Assembly: GCF_003323715.1 (NCBI RefSeq)
Contig: NZ_QOIN01000035.1
Location: 1 to 64,000, forward strand
Direction of reading: 5' to 3'
Origin: Streptomyces diacarni
GTDB lineage: Bacteria > Actinomycetota > Actinomycetes > Streptomycetales > Streptomycetaceae
DNA: 64,000 bases
Shown: positions 53,618 through 62,608 of the stretch, in pieces
Layout: the number at the start of each line of letters is the position of its first letter
How positions within the stretch are numbered: the stretch's first letter is position 1
The notes under the pieces: generated by a model
Database searches by the model: none
Told to the model about the DNA's origin: nothing
What the model saw: the letters and a program-made list of their open reading frames with translations, nothing else
Position numbers and translations under genes: made by a program

Positions 53618-54952
53618 ATGCGGCGTCAGGGACGGTTCACGAGCGGGAGAAACAGGCCGGGCGGGTCGGGGAGGCGGCGGTGGCGCCTCGGGCTGGGGCT
53701 GGTGGCGGTCCTCGTCCTGCTCGGTGTGGGGCTGTCCGTGCCAGGCGGCGAGGCGACGCGTGGCTGCTCGGGTGCGCGGGTCACCGGCTGGCGTCCGGAG
53801 GGGCGGATGACGGCCGAGCTGGCGCGGTACGGGAACGACAACGCGCGGCACGACGACTGGACCGGCGGTGACGGTACCCGCTCGGTGCGGCTGCCCGACG
53901 GGCGGACGCTGTGGCTGTTCGCCGACACCTTCCTCGACCAGGTGTTTGACGCGGGCGGACACCACAGTCGCAGGCCCGACCCGGTGTGGGTGCGCAACGC
54001 GGCGCTGGTCATGTCCGAGGACGGGCGCTTCGAGCGGACGCTGTTGGGGGGCACCGAGAGCCGCCCGGCTGCCCTGTTCGGCGGTACCGCCACCTCCGAC
54101 GGGCGCGAGGTGTGGCGCTGGCCGGTGCAGGCGGTGGTGGAGCGGCGGCGGCCCGGAGCGCCGGAGAAGGTCGTCAGGGTCCTGTTGTGGCAGCGCGAGG
54201 CGGGCAGCGCGCCGTGGATCTTCGGCGTGCCCCGGGCGACCGAGGTGGCGACGTTCTCCCTGCCCGGACTGCGGCTGGAGAGCATCACCACGCTCGACCG
54301 GCCGCGCCACACCGACCCCGAACGCCGGGTGCTGTACGGCACCTCGGCGTTGACCCGCGGCCGGTGGACCTACGTCTTCGGCGCCGACGAGGGCAGTGTC
54401 GAAGGCAAGGCGTCCCGCGCGCACGTGGCCCGTGTGCCGCGCGGCGAGCTGGACGATCCGGAGGCCTGGCGGTACTGGAGCGGTTCCCCCGGAGCGGGTC
54501 CGTCCGGGGGCGGCTGGCGGTCGGATCCTGCCGGGTCCGAGCCGATACTCGTCGGCAGGACGGCTCAGCGCGGCGCCACGGGGACGTACACGGTGGCGCG
54601 GCACGGTGCGGGGTGGCTGTTGCTGACCATGGATGCCGGGGCCCCGGACGGGGGCGGCATCACGGATGTCGTCTCGTACTGGGCCTGCTCGCCGACCGGC
54701 CCCTGGCGCGGCCCGCACCGGGTGGCGAAGCCGCCGCTGCCCGAGGGGGCGGGCCGCTTGGGTGCGGTGCCGTACAACCCGCAGGCGCATCCGGAGTTCT
54801 CCGGCCCCGGGGAGGGCGGCGGTGGCGACGGCCTGCTGCTGAGCTACGACGTGAACGTGCTGGGCACCGACACGGGTGCCATCCAGCGGAACGTGGCGCT
54901 GTACCGGCCGCGCTTCCTCCGGCTCGACATCGGGCCGGCGGAAGCCCCGTAG
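53618..54952 (+). CDS. DUF4185 domain protein with N-terminal membrane anchor
   Basis: This 444-residue protein starts with a basic segment and a membrane anchor (LGLGLVAVLVLLGVGLSVPG, about residues 23-42). The rest is probably extracellular. It reads as a five-bladed beta-propeller-like DUF4185 domain: DGRTLWLFADTFLDQ, WVRNAALVMSEDG, RGRWTYVFGADEG, and the C-terminal LGAVPYNPQAHPEFS with LLLSYDVNVLGTD. Related proteins are linked to surface polysaccharide handling, but no activity is established. ATG 53618 is the start nearest the anchor; the frame is open much further upstream as a shadow. It converges on nhaA with 20 bp between stops. Confidence 0.85.
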   Translation: MRRQGRFTSGRNRPGGSGRRRWRLGLGLVAVLVLLGVGLSVPGGEATRGCSGARVTGWRPEGRMTAELARYGNDNARHDDWTGGDGTRSVRLPDGRTLWLFADTFLDQVFDAGGHHSRRPDPVWVRNAALVMSEDGRFERTLLGGTESRPAALFGGTATSDGREVWRWPVQAVVERRRPGAPEKVVRVLLWQREAGSAPWIFGVPRATEVATFSLPGLRLESITTLDRPRHTDPERRVLYGTSALTRGRWTYVFGADEGSVEGKASRAHVARVPRGELDDPEAWRYWSGSPGAGPSGGGWRSDPAGSEPILVGRTAQRGATGTYTVARHGAGWLLLTMDAGAPDGGGITDVVSYWACSPTGPWRGPHRVAKPPLPEGAGRLGAVPYNPQAHPEFSGPGEGGGGDGLLLSYDVNVLGTDTGAIQRNVALYRPRFLRLDIGPAEAP

Positions 54953-54972
54953 GGAGATTCTCGGGTCAGGGG

Positions 54973-56493
54973 TCAGGGGTTGTCGTCGCGCTCGCGTTGC
55001 CTTCGGGCGGCCTCGGTGGGGCGGCGCACCGGGTCGACCTCCTGGTCGATGTCGGGAACCTGGTCCAGGTCCTCGTCGCGGGTCTCCTCCTCCCACAGCG
55101 CCCGGTACTTCGCGTCCCGCAGCTTCAGCAGGACGCAGGCGACCAGCGCCGAGGCGAGGGAGCCGATGAGGACGGCGGCCTTGGTGTGCTCGGTGACGGC
55201 CGCGTCGGTGAAGGCCAGTTCGGAGACCAGCAGCGAGACGGTGAAGCCGATACCGGCCAGCATCGCGACCCCGGCGACGTCCGCCCACGCCAGGTCGGAG
55301 CTGAGCCGGGCGCGGGTGAAGCGGGCCGTCAGATAGGTGCCGGCGAACACGCCGACGAACTTGCCCGCGAACAGGCCGAGCATCACCCCGAGCGCCTCCG
55401 GTTGCCGGAAGGTTTCTCCCAGCGCGGATCCTGAGACGGCGACACCGGCGGAGAACAGGGCGAAGACGGGCACGGCGAACCCCGCGGACAGCGGGCGGAC
55501 CCGGTGTTCGACGCGTTCGGCGGTGGAGGTGCTGCCGGGGTCCGCGGGGTCGTCGGGGGCGACGCGCAGCAGCAGCCCCATCGCGACGCCGGCGATGGTG
55601 GCGTGCACGCCGCTGTTGTAGGCCAGCCCCCAGATGAGGACGCCGAGCGGCACGTACACGTACCAGCCGCGGACGCGGAGGTTGACGTGGAGGACACGGA
55701 AGAGCACCAGCCCCGCGACGGCACCCGCGAACGCCGCCCAGTTGAGGGTGGAGGTGTAGAAGACGGCGATGACCAGGATCGCGCCCAGGTCGTCGACGAT
55801 GGCCAGCGTCAGCAGGAAGGCGCGGATGCCGGAGGGCAGGTTGGTGCCGATGACGGCCAGGACGCCGAGGGCGAAGGCGATGTCGGTGGCCATCGGCACG
55901 GCCCAGCCGTCGAGGCTGCCGCCGCGTGCCCCGTTGACGGCGACGTAGAAGAGCGCGGGTACGGCCATGCCGCACACCGCGGCGGCCATGGGCAGCGCGG
56001 CGGCGGCCGGGCGGCGCAGTTCCCCGACGGTCAGCTCGCGCTTGAGTTCGATGCCGGCGACGAAGAAGAAGATCGTGAGGATGCCGTCCGAGGCCCAGTG
56101 CTCGACGGACAGGTCCAGGCCGAGCGCCGGGATGCCGAAGTGGAACTCCCGTACGGTCTCGTACAGGTGGCCGAGTGGGGTGTTCGCCCAGACGAGCGCC
56201 ACCACGGCGGCGGCCAGCAGCACCGTGCCGCCGACCGTCTCGGTACGCAGCGCGTCGGTGAGCAGCCTCCGCTCCTTGGCGGAGGGCCGCGCGAAGAGCG
56301 CGGCCCGGGCGCCGGGCCGCGCGGAGTCGGCGTCACCGGACTGTGGGGTGTCGGGGGCGTCACCGGGCTGTGCGGAGTCCCAGGTGCCGCCCGACCGTGC
56401 GGTGCCGGACGTGTCGGGCTCCGCGGCGTCGGGGGTGTTCTCGGGCTGTCGCGGTGCGCGGCCGTCGTCCGCGGGGGACGGGGGCGGGGTCAT
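54973..56493 (-). CDS. nhaA: NhaA-type Na+/H+ antiporter
   Basis: This 506-residue inner membrane protein exchanges sodium for protons to control pH and salt stress. About twelve hydrophobic segments are visible. The two functional Asp residues lie in LTLAIVDDLGAILVIAVF, and ATDIAFALGVLA upstream is equally typical. FFFVAGIELKRELTVGELR marks the conserved N-terminal loop. The first 75 residues are an acidic, low-complexity cytoplasmic extension (repeats of DxxxSGD type). The C-terminal tail is charged (EEETRDEDLDQVPD). ATG 56493 is preceded by GGAG. Confidence 0.92.
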   Translation of the reverse strand: MTPPPSPADDGRAPRQPENTPDAAEPDTSGTARSGGTWDSAQPGDAPDTPQSGDADSARPGARAALFARPSAKERRLLTDALRTETVGGTVLLAAAVVALVWANTPLGHLYETVREFHFGIPALGLDLSVEHWASDGILTIFFFVAGIELKRELTVGELRRPAAAALPMAAAVCGMAVPALFYVAVNGARGGSLDGWAVPMATDIAFALGVLAVIGTNLPSGIRAFLLTLAIVDDLGAILVIAVFYTSTLNWAAFAGAVAGLVLFRVLHVNLRVRGWYVYVPLGVLIWGLAYNSGVHATIAGVAMGLLLRVAPDDPADPGSTSTAERVEHRVRPLSAGFAVPVFALFSAGVAVSGSALGETFRQPEALGVMLGLFAGKFVGVFAGTYLTARFTRARLSSDLAWADVAGVAMLAGIGFTVSLLVSELAFTDAAVTEHTKAAVLIGSLASALVACVLLKLRDAKYRALWEEETRDEDLDQVPDIDQEVDPVRRPTEAARRQRERDDNP

Positions 56494-56919
56494 GGTGGCT
56501 CCGGAGGGTCGGTACGGGTGGGACGCGGGGGATACGTCCCCGCGTCGCCGACCAGACTTCCCGGCACACCTATGACATTTTTTGGCGTGATCCTGACGCC
56601 GCGCTGCCACCGTACTCGTGCGGACCCGTCCGTGCATACCAGGCCAGGGGCCTGGCGCCGGCAAACGGAGCACTTCCCTCCGGAACCGGGCGCGACCCGG
56701 TGCGAACTGCCCGCACGGCGGCGGCGCGTGGCGGCGCATGGCCCACGGAACCGCCTTGAGGGGGTGGGGGGCTGTTGATACTGTGCCTTGGATTTACATG
56801 GCGTGAGCGTCGGCCGGAATGTGGGGGACTGACCGGCTCGGCGGTGGGGGGCAGGTTCTCGTTGTGACATGTTCGACGTGCGGCGCACAAGCCCACGCAC
56901 AAGCCACGGGGGTGGTGAG
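56494..56919. other. Divergent promoter region between nhaA and the pilus operon
   Basis: The 426 bp hold no convincing gene. Possible elements include TTGAGG at 56756-56761 and TGATAC at 56776-56781, but the 14-bp spacer is too short for a normal promoter. GTGAGG at the right end serves the GTG start at 56920. The promoter of the Tad operon is expected here, though I cannot place it. Confidence 0.45.
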
Positions 56920-57666
56920 GTGAAGACCCAGGAGCGAGGCGCCGCCGGAGGTGGACGTACGGCTGCCCTCCCCGCTCCGGGCGGGGACCGGCTGCCCGCG
57001 GCACCCCGCGAACGCAAGCCGGCGCTCGCCGCGCTGGCCGTTCTCCTCGTCCTGCTCGGCGCGCTCGGTGCGACCGTCCTGGTGATGCGGGCCGGAGACC
57101 GGGTCGAGGCCGTCGCCCTGACCAAGCGGGTGCCCCGCGGCCAGCCCGTCCCCCAGTCGGCGATCAAGTCGGTGATGGTCGCCGAGGACAGCGACATCGA
57201 GTACGTGCGCTGGGATCAGCGCGGACTGCTCACCAAGTACCGCACCGCGACCGACCTGGTCGGCGGCACCGTGCTGGTCGGCAGCATGCTCACCAAGGAC
57301 AAGGGCCTCGAACCCGGCAAGGCGGTGGTCGGGCTCTCCCTCAAGAGCGGCCAGTACCCGCCACGGCTGGAGGAGGGCGACACCGTCTCCGCCTACCGGG
57401 TGGGCCGCAGCGCCTCCTCGGGCGGGGACGGCGGCTCCGACGACGAGACGCAGGGCGGCAGCGGCGGCCGCAGCAACAGCGGCAGCGCGGCGCTGGCCGA
57501 GGGCGTGCGGGTGCAGTCGATCAGCAAGGACGGCGGCGACTCGGTCGCCTCCAGCGGCAACCTGCCCGTCTCGGTCGTCGTGGACAAGAGCGACGTGGCG
57601 CAGCTGACCGCCGCCGCCTCCAACGGGGAGGTCTCCCTCGTGCTCGACTCCGGCAGCGGCGGCTGA
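56920..57666 (+). CDS. SAF-domain protein of the Tad pilus operon (CpaB/RcpC-like)
   Basis: This 248-residue protein has one N-terminal membrane helix (LAALAVLLVLLGALGATVLV, about residues 38-57) and an extracytoplasmic SAF-like domain (TKRVPRGQPVPQSAIKSVMV, then LVGGTVLVGSML). This is the arrangement of the CpaB/RcpC pilus assembly protein. Residues 165-190 are a Ser/Gly/Asp-rich linker, and VVVDKSDVAQLTAAASNGE closes the domain. The GTG at 56920 is preferred over the frame opening at 56869. It heads the pilus operon and probably works at the envelope near the secretion pore. Confidence 0.8.
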   Translation: MKTQERGAAGGGRTAALPAPGGDRLPAAPRERKPALAALAVLLVLLGALGATVLVMRAGDRVEAVALTKRVPRGQPVPQSAIKSVMVAEDSDIEYVRWDQRGLLTKYRTATDLVGGTVLVGSMLTKDKGLEPGKAVVGLSLKSGQYPPRLEEGDTVSAYRVGRSASSGGDGGSDDETQGGSGGRSNSGSAALAEGVRVQSISKDGGDSVASSGNLPVSVVVDKSDVAQLTAAASNGEVSLVLDSGSGG

Positions 57667-57863
57667 CGGGCCGGCAGGAGCCCGCCGTGACCAGCCCACC
57701 GGCTCCCGCCGGGGCCGCACCCGCCGGACCTGGAGCGCTGCGCCCGCCGGGCCACCCGTGGAACCGCCCCGCGCAGCGCTGTCGTCGTCCGCTACGGCGC
57801 CACGGAGCCCGTACGGACACCGTGGTGCCGGCCACCAGGCCGCACAGACGTTGCGACGAACAG

Positions 57864-57935
57864 CCGGCAGAGCGGACAGAGCCGATAGAGCGGACAGAGC
57901 TGACAGAGCCGATAGAGCTGAACGAGTCGACAGAG
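57864..57935 (+). repeat. 9-bp tandem repeat upstream of tadZ
   Basis: Eight imperfect 9-bp units, mostly CGGACAGAG, CCGATAGAG or CTGACAGAG, fill 57864-57935 and end 20 bp before the tadZ start, next to its ribosome binding site. They lie in a frame continuous with tadZ, reading RAD repeats. Confidence 0.88.
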
Positions 57936-57955
57936 TCGAGGAAAGGCGTAGCCGG

Positions 57956-59296
57956 ATGGCGCTGATCGCACTCGCCGCCGACAAGGGGGCACCGGGGGTC
58001 ACCACGGCCGCCGTCGCCCTCGCGGCGGTGTGGCCGCGCCGCGCCCTGCTGGCCGAGGCGGACACCGCCGGCGGTGACCTCGTCTACCGTAGTCCCGGCA
58101 CGGACGGCCGGCCGCTCGACCCCAACACCGGCATGCTCTCGCTCGCCGCCGCCGCGCGCCGCGGCCTCGCCCCCGAACAGCTGTGGGACCACGCGCAGCG
58201 GCTCTCCGGGGGTCTCGACGTGCTGGTGGGGCTCGGCAACGCCGAGCAGTCGGCCGGGCTGGCGGGCCAATGGGACACCGTGGGACGCGCCTTCGCGACC
58301 CTCGCCGACACCCCGCACCCGCAACTGGCGGCCGACGTCATCGCCGACTGCGGGCGCATCGGACCCGAGGCGGCCTCGGTGGCGCTCTTCCCGCACGCCG
58401 CGCTGGTGCTGCTCGTCGCGCGGGGCGAGCCGGAGCAGATCGCGCGCGTGCGGGATCGGGCGCTGGCTCTGGCCGCGCGGCTGCACGGGCTGCAGCGCGG
58501 CATGGCGCAGCTCGCGCAGCCGCTGATCGGGGTGCTGCTGGTCACCGAGGCGCAGGGCGCCTCCAAGGTCGCAGGCCAGGTCAACGACATGCTGGTCGCC
58601 TCCCGTGCCGGTGCCCGCGTCGTCGGCGTCCTGGCCCACGACGCGGCGGGCGCGGAACAGTTGGCAGGGCGGCGCCGGGGCCGCGTGGACCGCTCCCTCC
58701 TCGTCCGCTCGGTCCGCAAGGTCGCCACCGACCTCCACCAGCAGTACGCCGCCTCCTGGACGACGGGCTCTCCCGCGCGCCGGCCGGCGCCCGGCATGTC
58801 ACCGGGCGCCGAGGTCCCTCCGGCGGTTCCGGGCCCCGTGCCGCCGGGCGCGGACATCGGCGCGACACCCGTGCCGCCCCGCCCGCAGCCCCAGGGCCCC
58901 TACGGCGGGCAGCCGACGTGGACGGAACCCACCCCGAACGCCCCCGGCCCCCCGCAGGCCCCACAGCCACCGCGGACCGCCCAGCCCCCGCACGCCGCGC
59001 AGCCCCCACACACTCCACATCCCCCACAAGCCCCGCACGCCTCGCAGCTCGGGCACCCCCCGCAGGCTGGGCACGCCCCGCAGCCCGGGCACGCTCCAGA
59101 GGCCGGTCACGCCGGTCACGCCGGTCCGCCCGGCCACGCCGGTCCGCCCGGCCAGGGCGGTCCGCCCGGTCAGGCCGAGACCACGCAGCAGTTCCGGGCG
59201 ATTGGCGGGCGGCCCAGGCCGCCCGCCCCCGCACCGACCGACCCCGTGCCCCTGCCGGGTGGCAGGCCGCCGCGGGACGAGGAGGCGGGGTCGTGA
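57956..59296 (+). CDS. tadZ: TadZ/CpaE-like pilus localisation ATPase, degenerate P-loop, His-rich tail
   Basis: This 446-residue cytoplasmic protein resembles the MinD/ParA-type TadZ that places the Tad machine. Its N-terminus ALIALAADKGAPGVTTAAV aligns with the deviant Walker A region, but Val stands where the GK[ST] lysine should be, so ATP binding may be weak or lost. AEADTAGGDLVY and LLVARGEPEQIARV continue the fold. From residue 280 on the sequence is disordered Pro/Gly/His-rich, with many PPH and GHAP units. ATG 57956 follows GAAAGG; the frame is open upstream through the 9-bp repeats. The stop overlaps the ATPase gene as GTGA. Confidence 0.82.
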   Translation: MALIALAADKGAPGVTTAAVALAAVWPRRALLAEADTAGGDLVYRSPGTDGRPLDPNTGMLSLAAAARRGLAPEQLWDHAQRLSGGLDVLVGLGNAEQSAGLAGQWDTVGRAFATLADTPHPQLAADVIADCGRIGPEAASVALFPHAALVLLVARGEPEQIARVRDRALALAARLHGLQRGMAQLAQPLIGVLLVTEAQGASKVAGQVNDMLVASRAGARVVGVLAHDAAGAEQLAGRRRGRVDRSLLVRSVRKVATDLHQQYAASWTTGSPARRPAPGMSPGAEVPPAVPGPVPPGADIGATPVPPRPQPQGPYGGQPTWTEPTPNAPGPPQAPQPPRTAQPPHAAQPPHTPHPPQAPHASQLGHPPQAGHAPQPGHAPEAGHAGHAGPPGHAGPPGQGGPPGQAETTQQFRAIGGRPRPPAPAPTDPVPLPGGRPPRDEEAGS

Positions 59297-60609
59297 ACGT
59301 CCAGAGCGTCGTCGACCACCAGTTGGTGAAGCGGTTCCGGCAGGAGGCCGGGGACCGGATCGCCGAGCAGCGGCGGATCGACCAGGCGTCCGGTGTGGCC
59401 GCGATGACCACGGAGGACGAGCGGCAGTTCGCGCGCGCCGTGATCGCGCAGATCCTGGAGGAGTACGCACGGGCGGAGATCAACGCCGGTCGTACCCCGC
59501 CGGACGCGCAGTCCGAGGAGGCGTACGCGGCGGCGGTGCACGCCGCGCTGTTCGGCGTCGGCAGGCTCCAGCCGCTGCTGGACGATCCCGAGGTCGAGAA
59601 CATCGACGTCAACGGCTACGACCAGGTGTTCGTCGGCTACGCGGACGGCCGCGAGGTGCACGGCGAGCCGGTCGCCGAGTCGGACGAGGAGCTGGTCGAG
59701 CTGATCCAGGTGCTCGGCGCCTACTCGGGGCTGTCCTCGCGCCCGTTCGACACCGCCAATCCGCAGCTGGACCTGCGGCTGCCGGACGGCTCCCGGCTCT
59801 CGGCCGTGATGGACGTGACGCGGCGTCCCGCGCTGTCGATCCGGCGGGCGCGGATGGGCAAGGTGTTCATCTCGGACCTGGTCGGCAACGCCACGCTCAC
59901 TCCGGAGCTGGGCAGTTTCCTGACCGCGGCGGTGCGGGCCAGGAAGAACATCATGATCGCGGGCGCCACCAACGCGGGAAAGACGACCCTGCTGCGTGCC
60001 CTCGCCAACGAGATACCCCGGCACGAGAGGCTGATCACCGTCGAGCGGGCGCTGGAGCTGGGCCTCGACCAGTTTGCCGAACTGCATCCGAACGTGGTGG
60101 CGTTCGAGGAGCGGCTGCCCAACTCCGAGGGCCAGGGCGCCATCACCATGGCCGAACTGGTGCGCCGTTCCCTGCGCATGAACCCCTCGCGGGTGATCGT
60201 CGGTGAGGTGCTCGGCGACGAGATCGTCACCATGCTCAACGCGATGACCCAGGGCAACGACGGTTCGCTCTCCACGATCCACGCCAACAGCTCCAGCGAG
60301 GTCTTCAACCGCGTCTCCACCTACGCGCTCCAGGCCCGCGAGCGGCTGCCCATCGAGGCCACCCAGATGCTGATCGCGGGCGCCATCAACTTCGTCGTCT
60401 TCGTCGAGCGGCGCAACGCCTACACCACCGGGGGGCGGCTGACGCGTGCGGTCACCTCGGTCCGCGAGGTCAACGGTGTGGACGGGCGGGTGCTCTCCAG
60501 CGAGGTGTTCGCCGAGGCGCCGGACGGGCGGCTGCTGGCGCACGCGCCGGTCTCCTGCGCGCAGGAGCTGGCCGTCTTCGGATACCGGCCGACCGGGAAC
60601 TGGGGGTGA
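59293..60609 (+). CDS. cpaF: Tad/CpaF secretion ATPase
   Basis: This 438-residue cytoplasmic ATPase powers assembly of Flp/Tad pili (also called TadA). It has the N-terminal helical region, then the Type II/IV secretion ATPase core. Walker A is GATNAGKTT with Lys230. The Asp box is ITVERALELG, where many family members read VEDTAEL. Walker B lies in SRVIVGEVLGDE, followed by GNDGSLSTIHANS with the His box. The GTG start at 59293 overlaps tadZ by four bases. The C-terminal VSCAQELAVFGYRP is less conserved. Its place between tadZ and tadB fixes the role. Confidence 0.93.
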   Translation: MNVQSVVDHQLVKRFRQEAGDRIAEQRRIDQASGVAAMTTEDERQFARAVIAQILEEYARAEINAGRTPPDAQSEEAYAAAVHAALFGVGRLQPLLDDPEVENIDVNGYDQVFVGYADGREVHGEPVAESDEELVELIQVLGAYSGLSSRPFDTANPQLDLRLPDGSRLSAVMDVTRRPALSIRRARMGKVFISDLVGNATLTPELGSFLTAAVRARKNIMIAGATNAGKTTLLRALANEIPRHERLITVERALELGLDQFAELHPNVVAFEERLPNSEGQGAITMAELVRRSLRMNPSRVIVGEVLGDEIVTMLNAMTQGNDGSLSTIHANSSSEVFNRVSTYALQARERLPIEATQMLIAGAINFVVFVERRNAYTTGGRLTRAVTSVREVNGVDGRVLSSEVFAEAPDGRLLAHAPVSCAQELAVFGYRPTGNWG

Positions 60610-61637
60610 GTGGCATGCCGTACGCGTACACGGCCTTCTCCGTCACCGCGGGCGGTCTCTTCTCGGTGGCCACCCTGTACGCGCTCGCCTGCGGCGTCGC
60701 GGTCGGCGGCGGCATCGCGCTGCTGATCGTCGCGCTGCGCGGCCTGCCGGCCAAGCCGGCGAGCGAGCGCGGGGAGGCGGGCAAGCGCGCTACCGAGCTG
60801 GCGCGGTTCATGAGCAAGCGCGGCTCGATCGCCGTGTGCGCGGGCCTGGTGGTGCTGCTGCTGACGCGCTGGCCCGTCGCGGCGGTGGCCACCGGCATCC
60901 TGGTGTTCCTGTGGGACCGCCTCTTCGGCGGTGCCCGCGAGGAGCGGGCCGGGATGAAGCGGGTGGAGGCGCTGGCGGCGTGGACGGAGTCGCTGCGCGA
61001 CACCATCGCGGGCGCCGTCGGCCTGGAGCAGGCCATTCCGGCGTCGGCCCGCGCCGCGGCGCCCTCGCTGCGGCCGCACCTGGACGCCCTCATCGACCGG
61101 CTGCGGGCCCGCACCCCGCTGCCGGCCGCGCTCCAGCACCTGGCGGACGAGCTGGACGACCCGTCGGCCGACATCATCGTCGCGGCGCTGATCCTCAACT
61201 CGCGGCTGCGCGGGCCCGGCCTGCGCGAGGTGCTGGGCGCGCTGGCGAAGTCGGCGCGCGAGGAGGTCGACATGCGGCAGCGCGTGATGGCGCAGCGCGC
61301 CTCGACGCGGCGCAGCGTGCAGATCGTCGTCGGTGTGAGTGTGGCGTTCGTGCTGGGCCTGGCCGTCTTCAACCGGGACTTCGTCGAGCCGTACGGCAGC
61401 CCGCTGGGCCAGACCATCCTCGCGTGCGTGTGCGCCATGTTCGCCTGCGGCTTCTGGTGGCTGCGCAAGCTGTCCAGGATCGAGACGCCGCAGCGGTTCC
61501 TGGTGCGGTCAGGCGAGGCGGCGCAGACGCCGCGCGCCGCGCAGCCGGGCGCACAGGGCGCCCAAGGTCTGCCGGGGACGCTGGGCGCACCGGGCACCTC
61601 GGGCACTCCGGACGACAAGGAGGTGCTGGAGCGGTGA
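60606..61637 (+). CDS. tadB: TadB-like type II secretion F-domain protein
   Basis: This 343-residue inner membrane protein forms the pilus platform with TadC. It has N-terminal hydrophobic helices (ALACGVAVGGGIALLIVAL, SIAVCAGLVVLLLTRWP), the cytoplasmic T2SSF domain (AWTESLRDTIAGAVGLEQAIP, DIIVAALILNSRLRGPGL), then C-terminal helices (IVVGVSVAFVLGLAVF). The last 40 residues are Gly/Ala/Pro-rich (GAQGAQGLPGTLGAPGTSG) and probably disordered. GTG 60606 overlaps the cpaF stop; ATG 60615 is an alternative. The gene overlaps tadC by four bases. Confidence 0.9.
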   Translation: MSGMPYAYTAFSVTAGGLFSVATLYALACGVAVGGGIALLIVALRGLPAKPASERGEAGKRATELARFMSKRGSIAVCAGLVVLLLTRWPVAAVATGILVFLWDRLFGGAREERAGMKRVEALAAWTESLRDTIAGAVGLEQAIPASARAAAPSLRPHLDALIDRLRARTPLPAALQHLADELDDPSADIIVAALILNSRLRGPGLREVLGALAKSAREEVDMRQRVMAQRASTRRSVQIVVGVSVAFVLGLAVFNRDFVEPYGSPLGQTILACVCAMFACGFWWLRKLSRIETPQRFLVRSGEAAQTPRAAQPGAQGAQGLPGTLGAPGTSGTPDDKEVLER

Positions 61638-62560
61638 ACCCGCTGACTCTCACCGCGCTCACCGGGGCCCTCGTCGGCCTCGGCCTGTTCCTGCTCGTCC
61701 GCGCGCTGGCGCCCGGCAAGAAGGGCGCCGTCGCCTCGGTCGCGGAGATCGACGCGCTGCGCGCCCGCGCCGCGACCCACCAGCCGGGGAGCACGGCGGC
61801 GCAGGACGCCAAGGGTTTCGCCGCCGTCCGCGTCCGGCTCGGTGCCCGCATCGGTGAGCTGTACCTGCGCCAGGGCTGGGAGTTGCGCAGCCTGCGCTCC
61901 GACCTGGACGTGCTGGAGCGCGGCTGGGAGAACTTCCTGGCCACGAAGGTGCTGTTGGGCGCGGCCGGACTGTTCTTCGGGCCGTTCCTCTTCTCCGTCG
62001 CCTGGCTGATCGGCTTCGGCCAGAGCCCGCTGATCCCGGTGTGGCTGGCACTGTTCTTCGCCGCGCTGTTCTTCATGCTGCCCGACCTGGAGGTGCGGCG
62101 CGACGCCGCGGCCAAGCGCCGGGACCTGCGGCGCGTGGTCGGTGCCTATCTCGACCTGGTGGCGATGAACCTGGCGGGCGGGCGCGGGCTGCCCGAGGCG
62201 CTGAAAGCGGCCAGCGAGGTCAGCGAAGGATGGGCGCTGCGCCGCATCCGCGACACTCTCGCCGACGCGCGGATCACCGGGCAGAGCCAGTGGGCGGCCC
62301 TCGGCGACCTCGGCGTACGGCTCGGCGTGGACGAACTGAAAGACCTGTCCGCGTCGCTGGCGCTGGTGGCGGACGACGGCGCGAAGGTACGCGCCTCGCT
62401 CTCCTCGCGCGCCGAGACCATGCGGCACAGGGAGCTGGCCGAGATCGAGGGCAGCGCCGGGGAGAAGTCCCAGTCGATGCTCGTGGCCCAGCTGATGCTC
62501 TGCGCCGGTTTCCTCGTCTTCCTCATCTACCCCGCGGCCATGCGCGTCTTCCAGATCTGA
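61634..62560 (+). CDS. tadC: TadC-like type II secretion F-domain protein
   Basis: This 308-residue inner membrane protein is the second platform protein of the Tad machine. An N-terminal helix (LTGALVGLGLFLLVRAL) and a central hydrophobic pair (LFFGPFLFSVAWLIGFG, PVWLALFFAALFFMLP) precede the T2SSF domain, with VGAYLDLVAMNLAGGRGLPEA and SLALVADDGAKV. A C-terminal helix (MLVAQLMLCAGFLVFLIYPA) ends it. GTG 61634 overlaps the tadB stop as GTGA. The pilin gene lies 48 bp downstream with its own strong ribosome binding site, so it may be translated more heavily. Confidence 0.9.
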   Translation: MNPLTLTALTGALVGLGLFLLVRALAPGKKGAVASVAEIDALRARAATHQPGSTAAQDAKGFAAVRVRLGARIGELYLRQGWELRSLRSDLDVLERGWENFLATKVLLGAAGLFFGPFLFSVAWLIGFGQSPLIPVWLALFFAALFFMLPDLEVRRDAAAKRRDLRRVVGAYLDLVAMNLAGGRGLPEALKAASEVSEGWALRRIRDTLADARITGQSQWAALGDLGVRLGVDELKDLSASLALVADDGAKVRASLSSRAETMRHRELAEIEGSAGEKSQSMLVAQLMLCAGFLVFLIYPAAMRVFQI

Positions 62561-62608
62561 CGCCCGGACGTGACATCCCGCAGCTGTGCCTCAGAAAGGA
62601 CTGGGACG

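Noticed and set aside
56756..56781. TTGAGG/TGATAC as promoter of the pilus operon
   Set aside because: The spacing of 14 bp is too short for a normal sigma-70-type promoter and no alternative pair was better.
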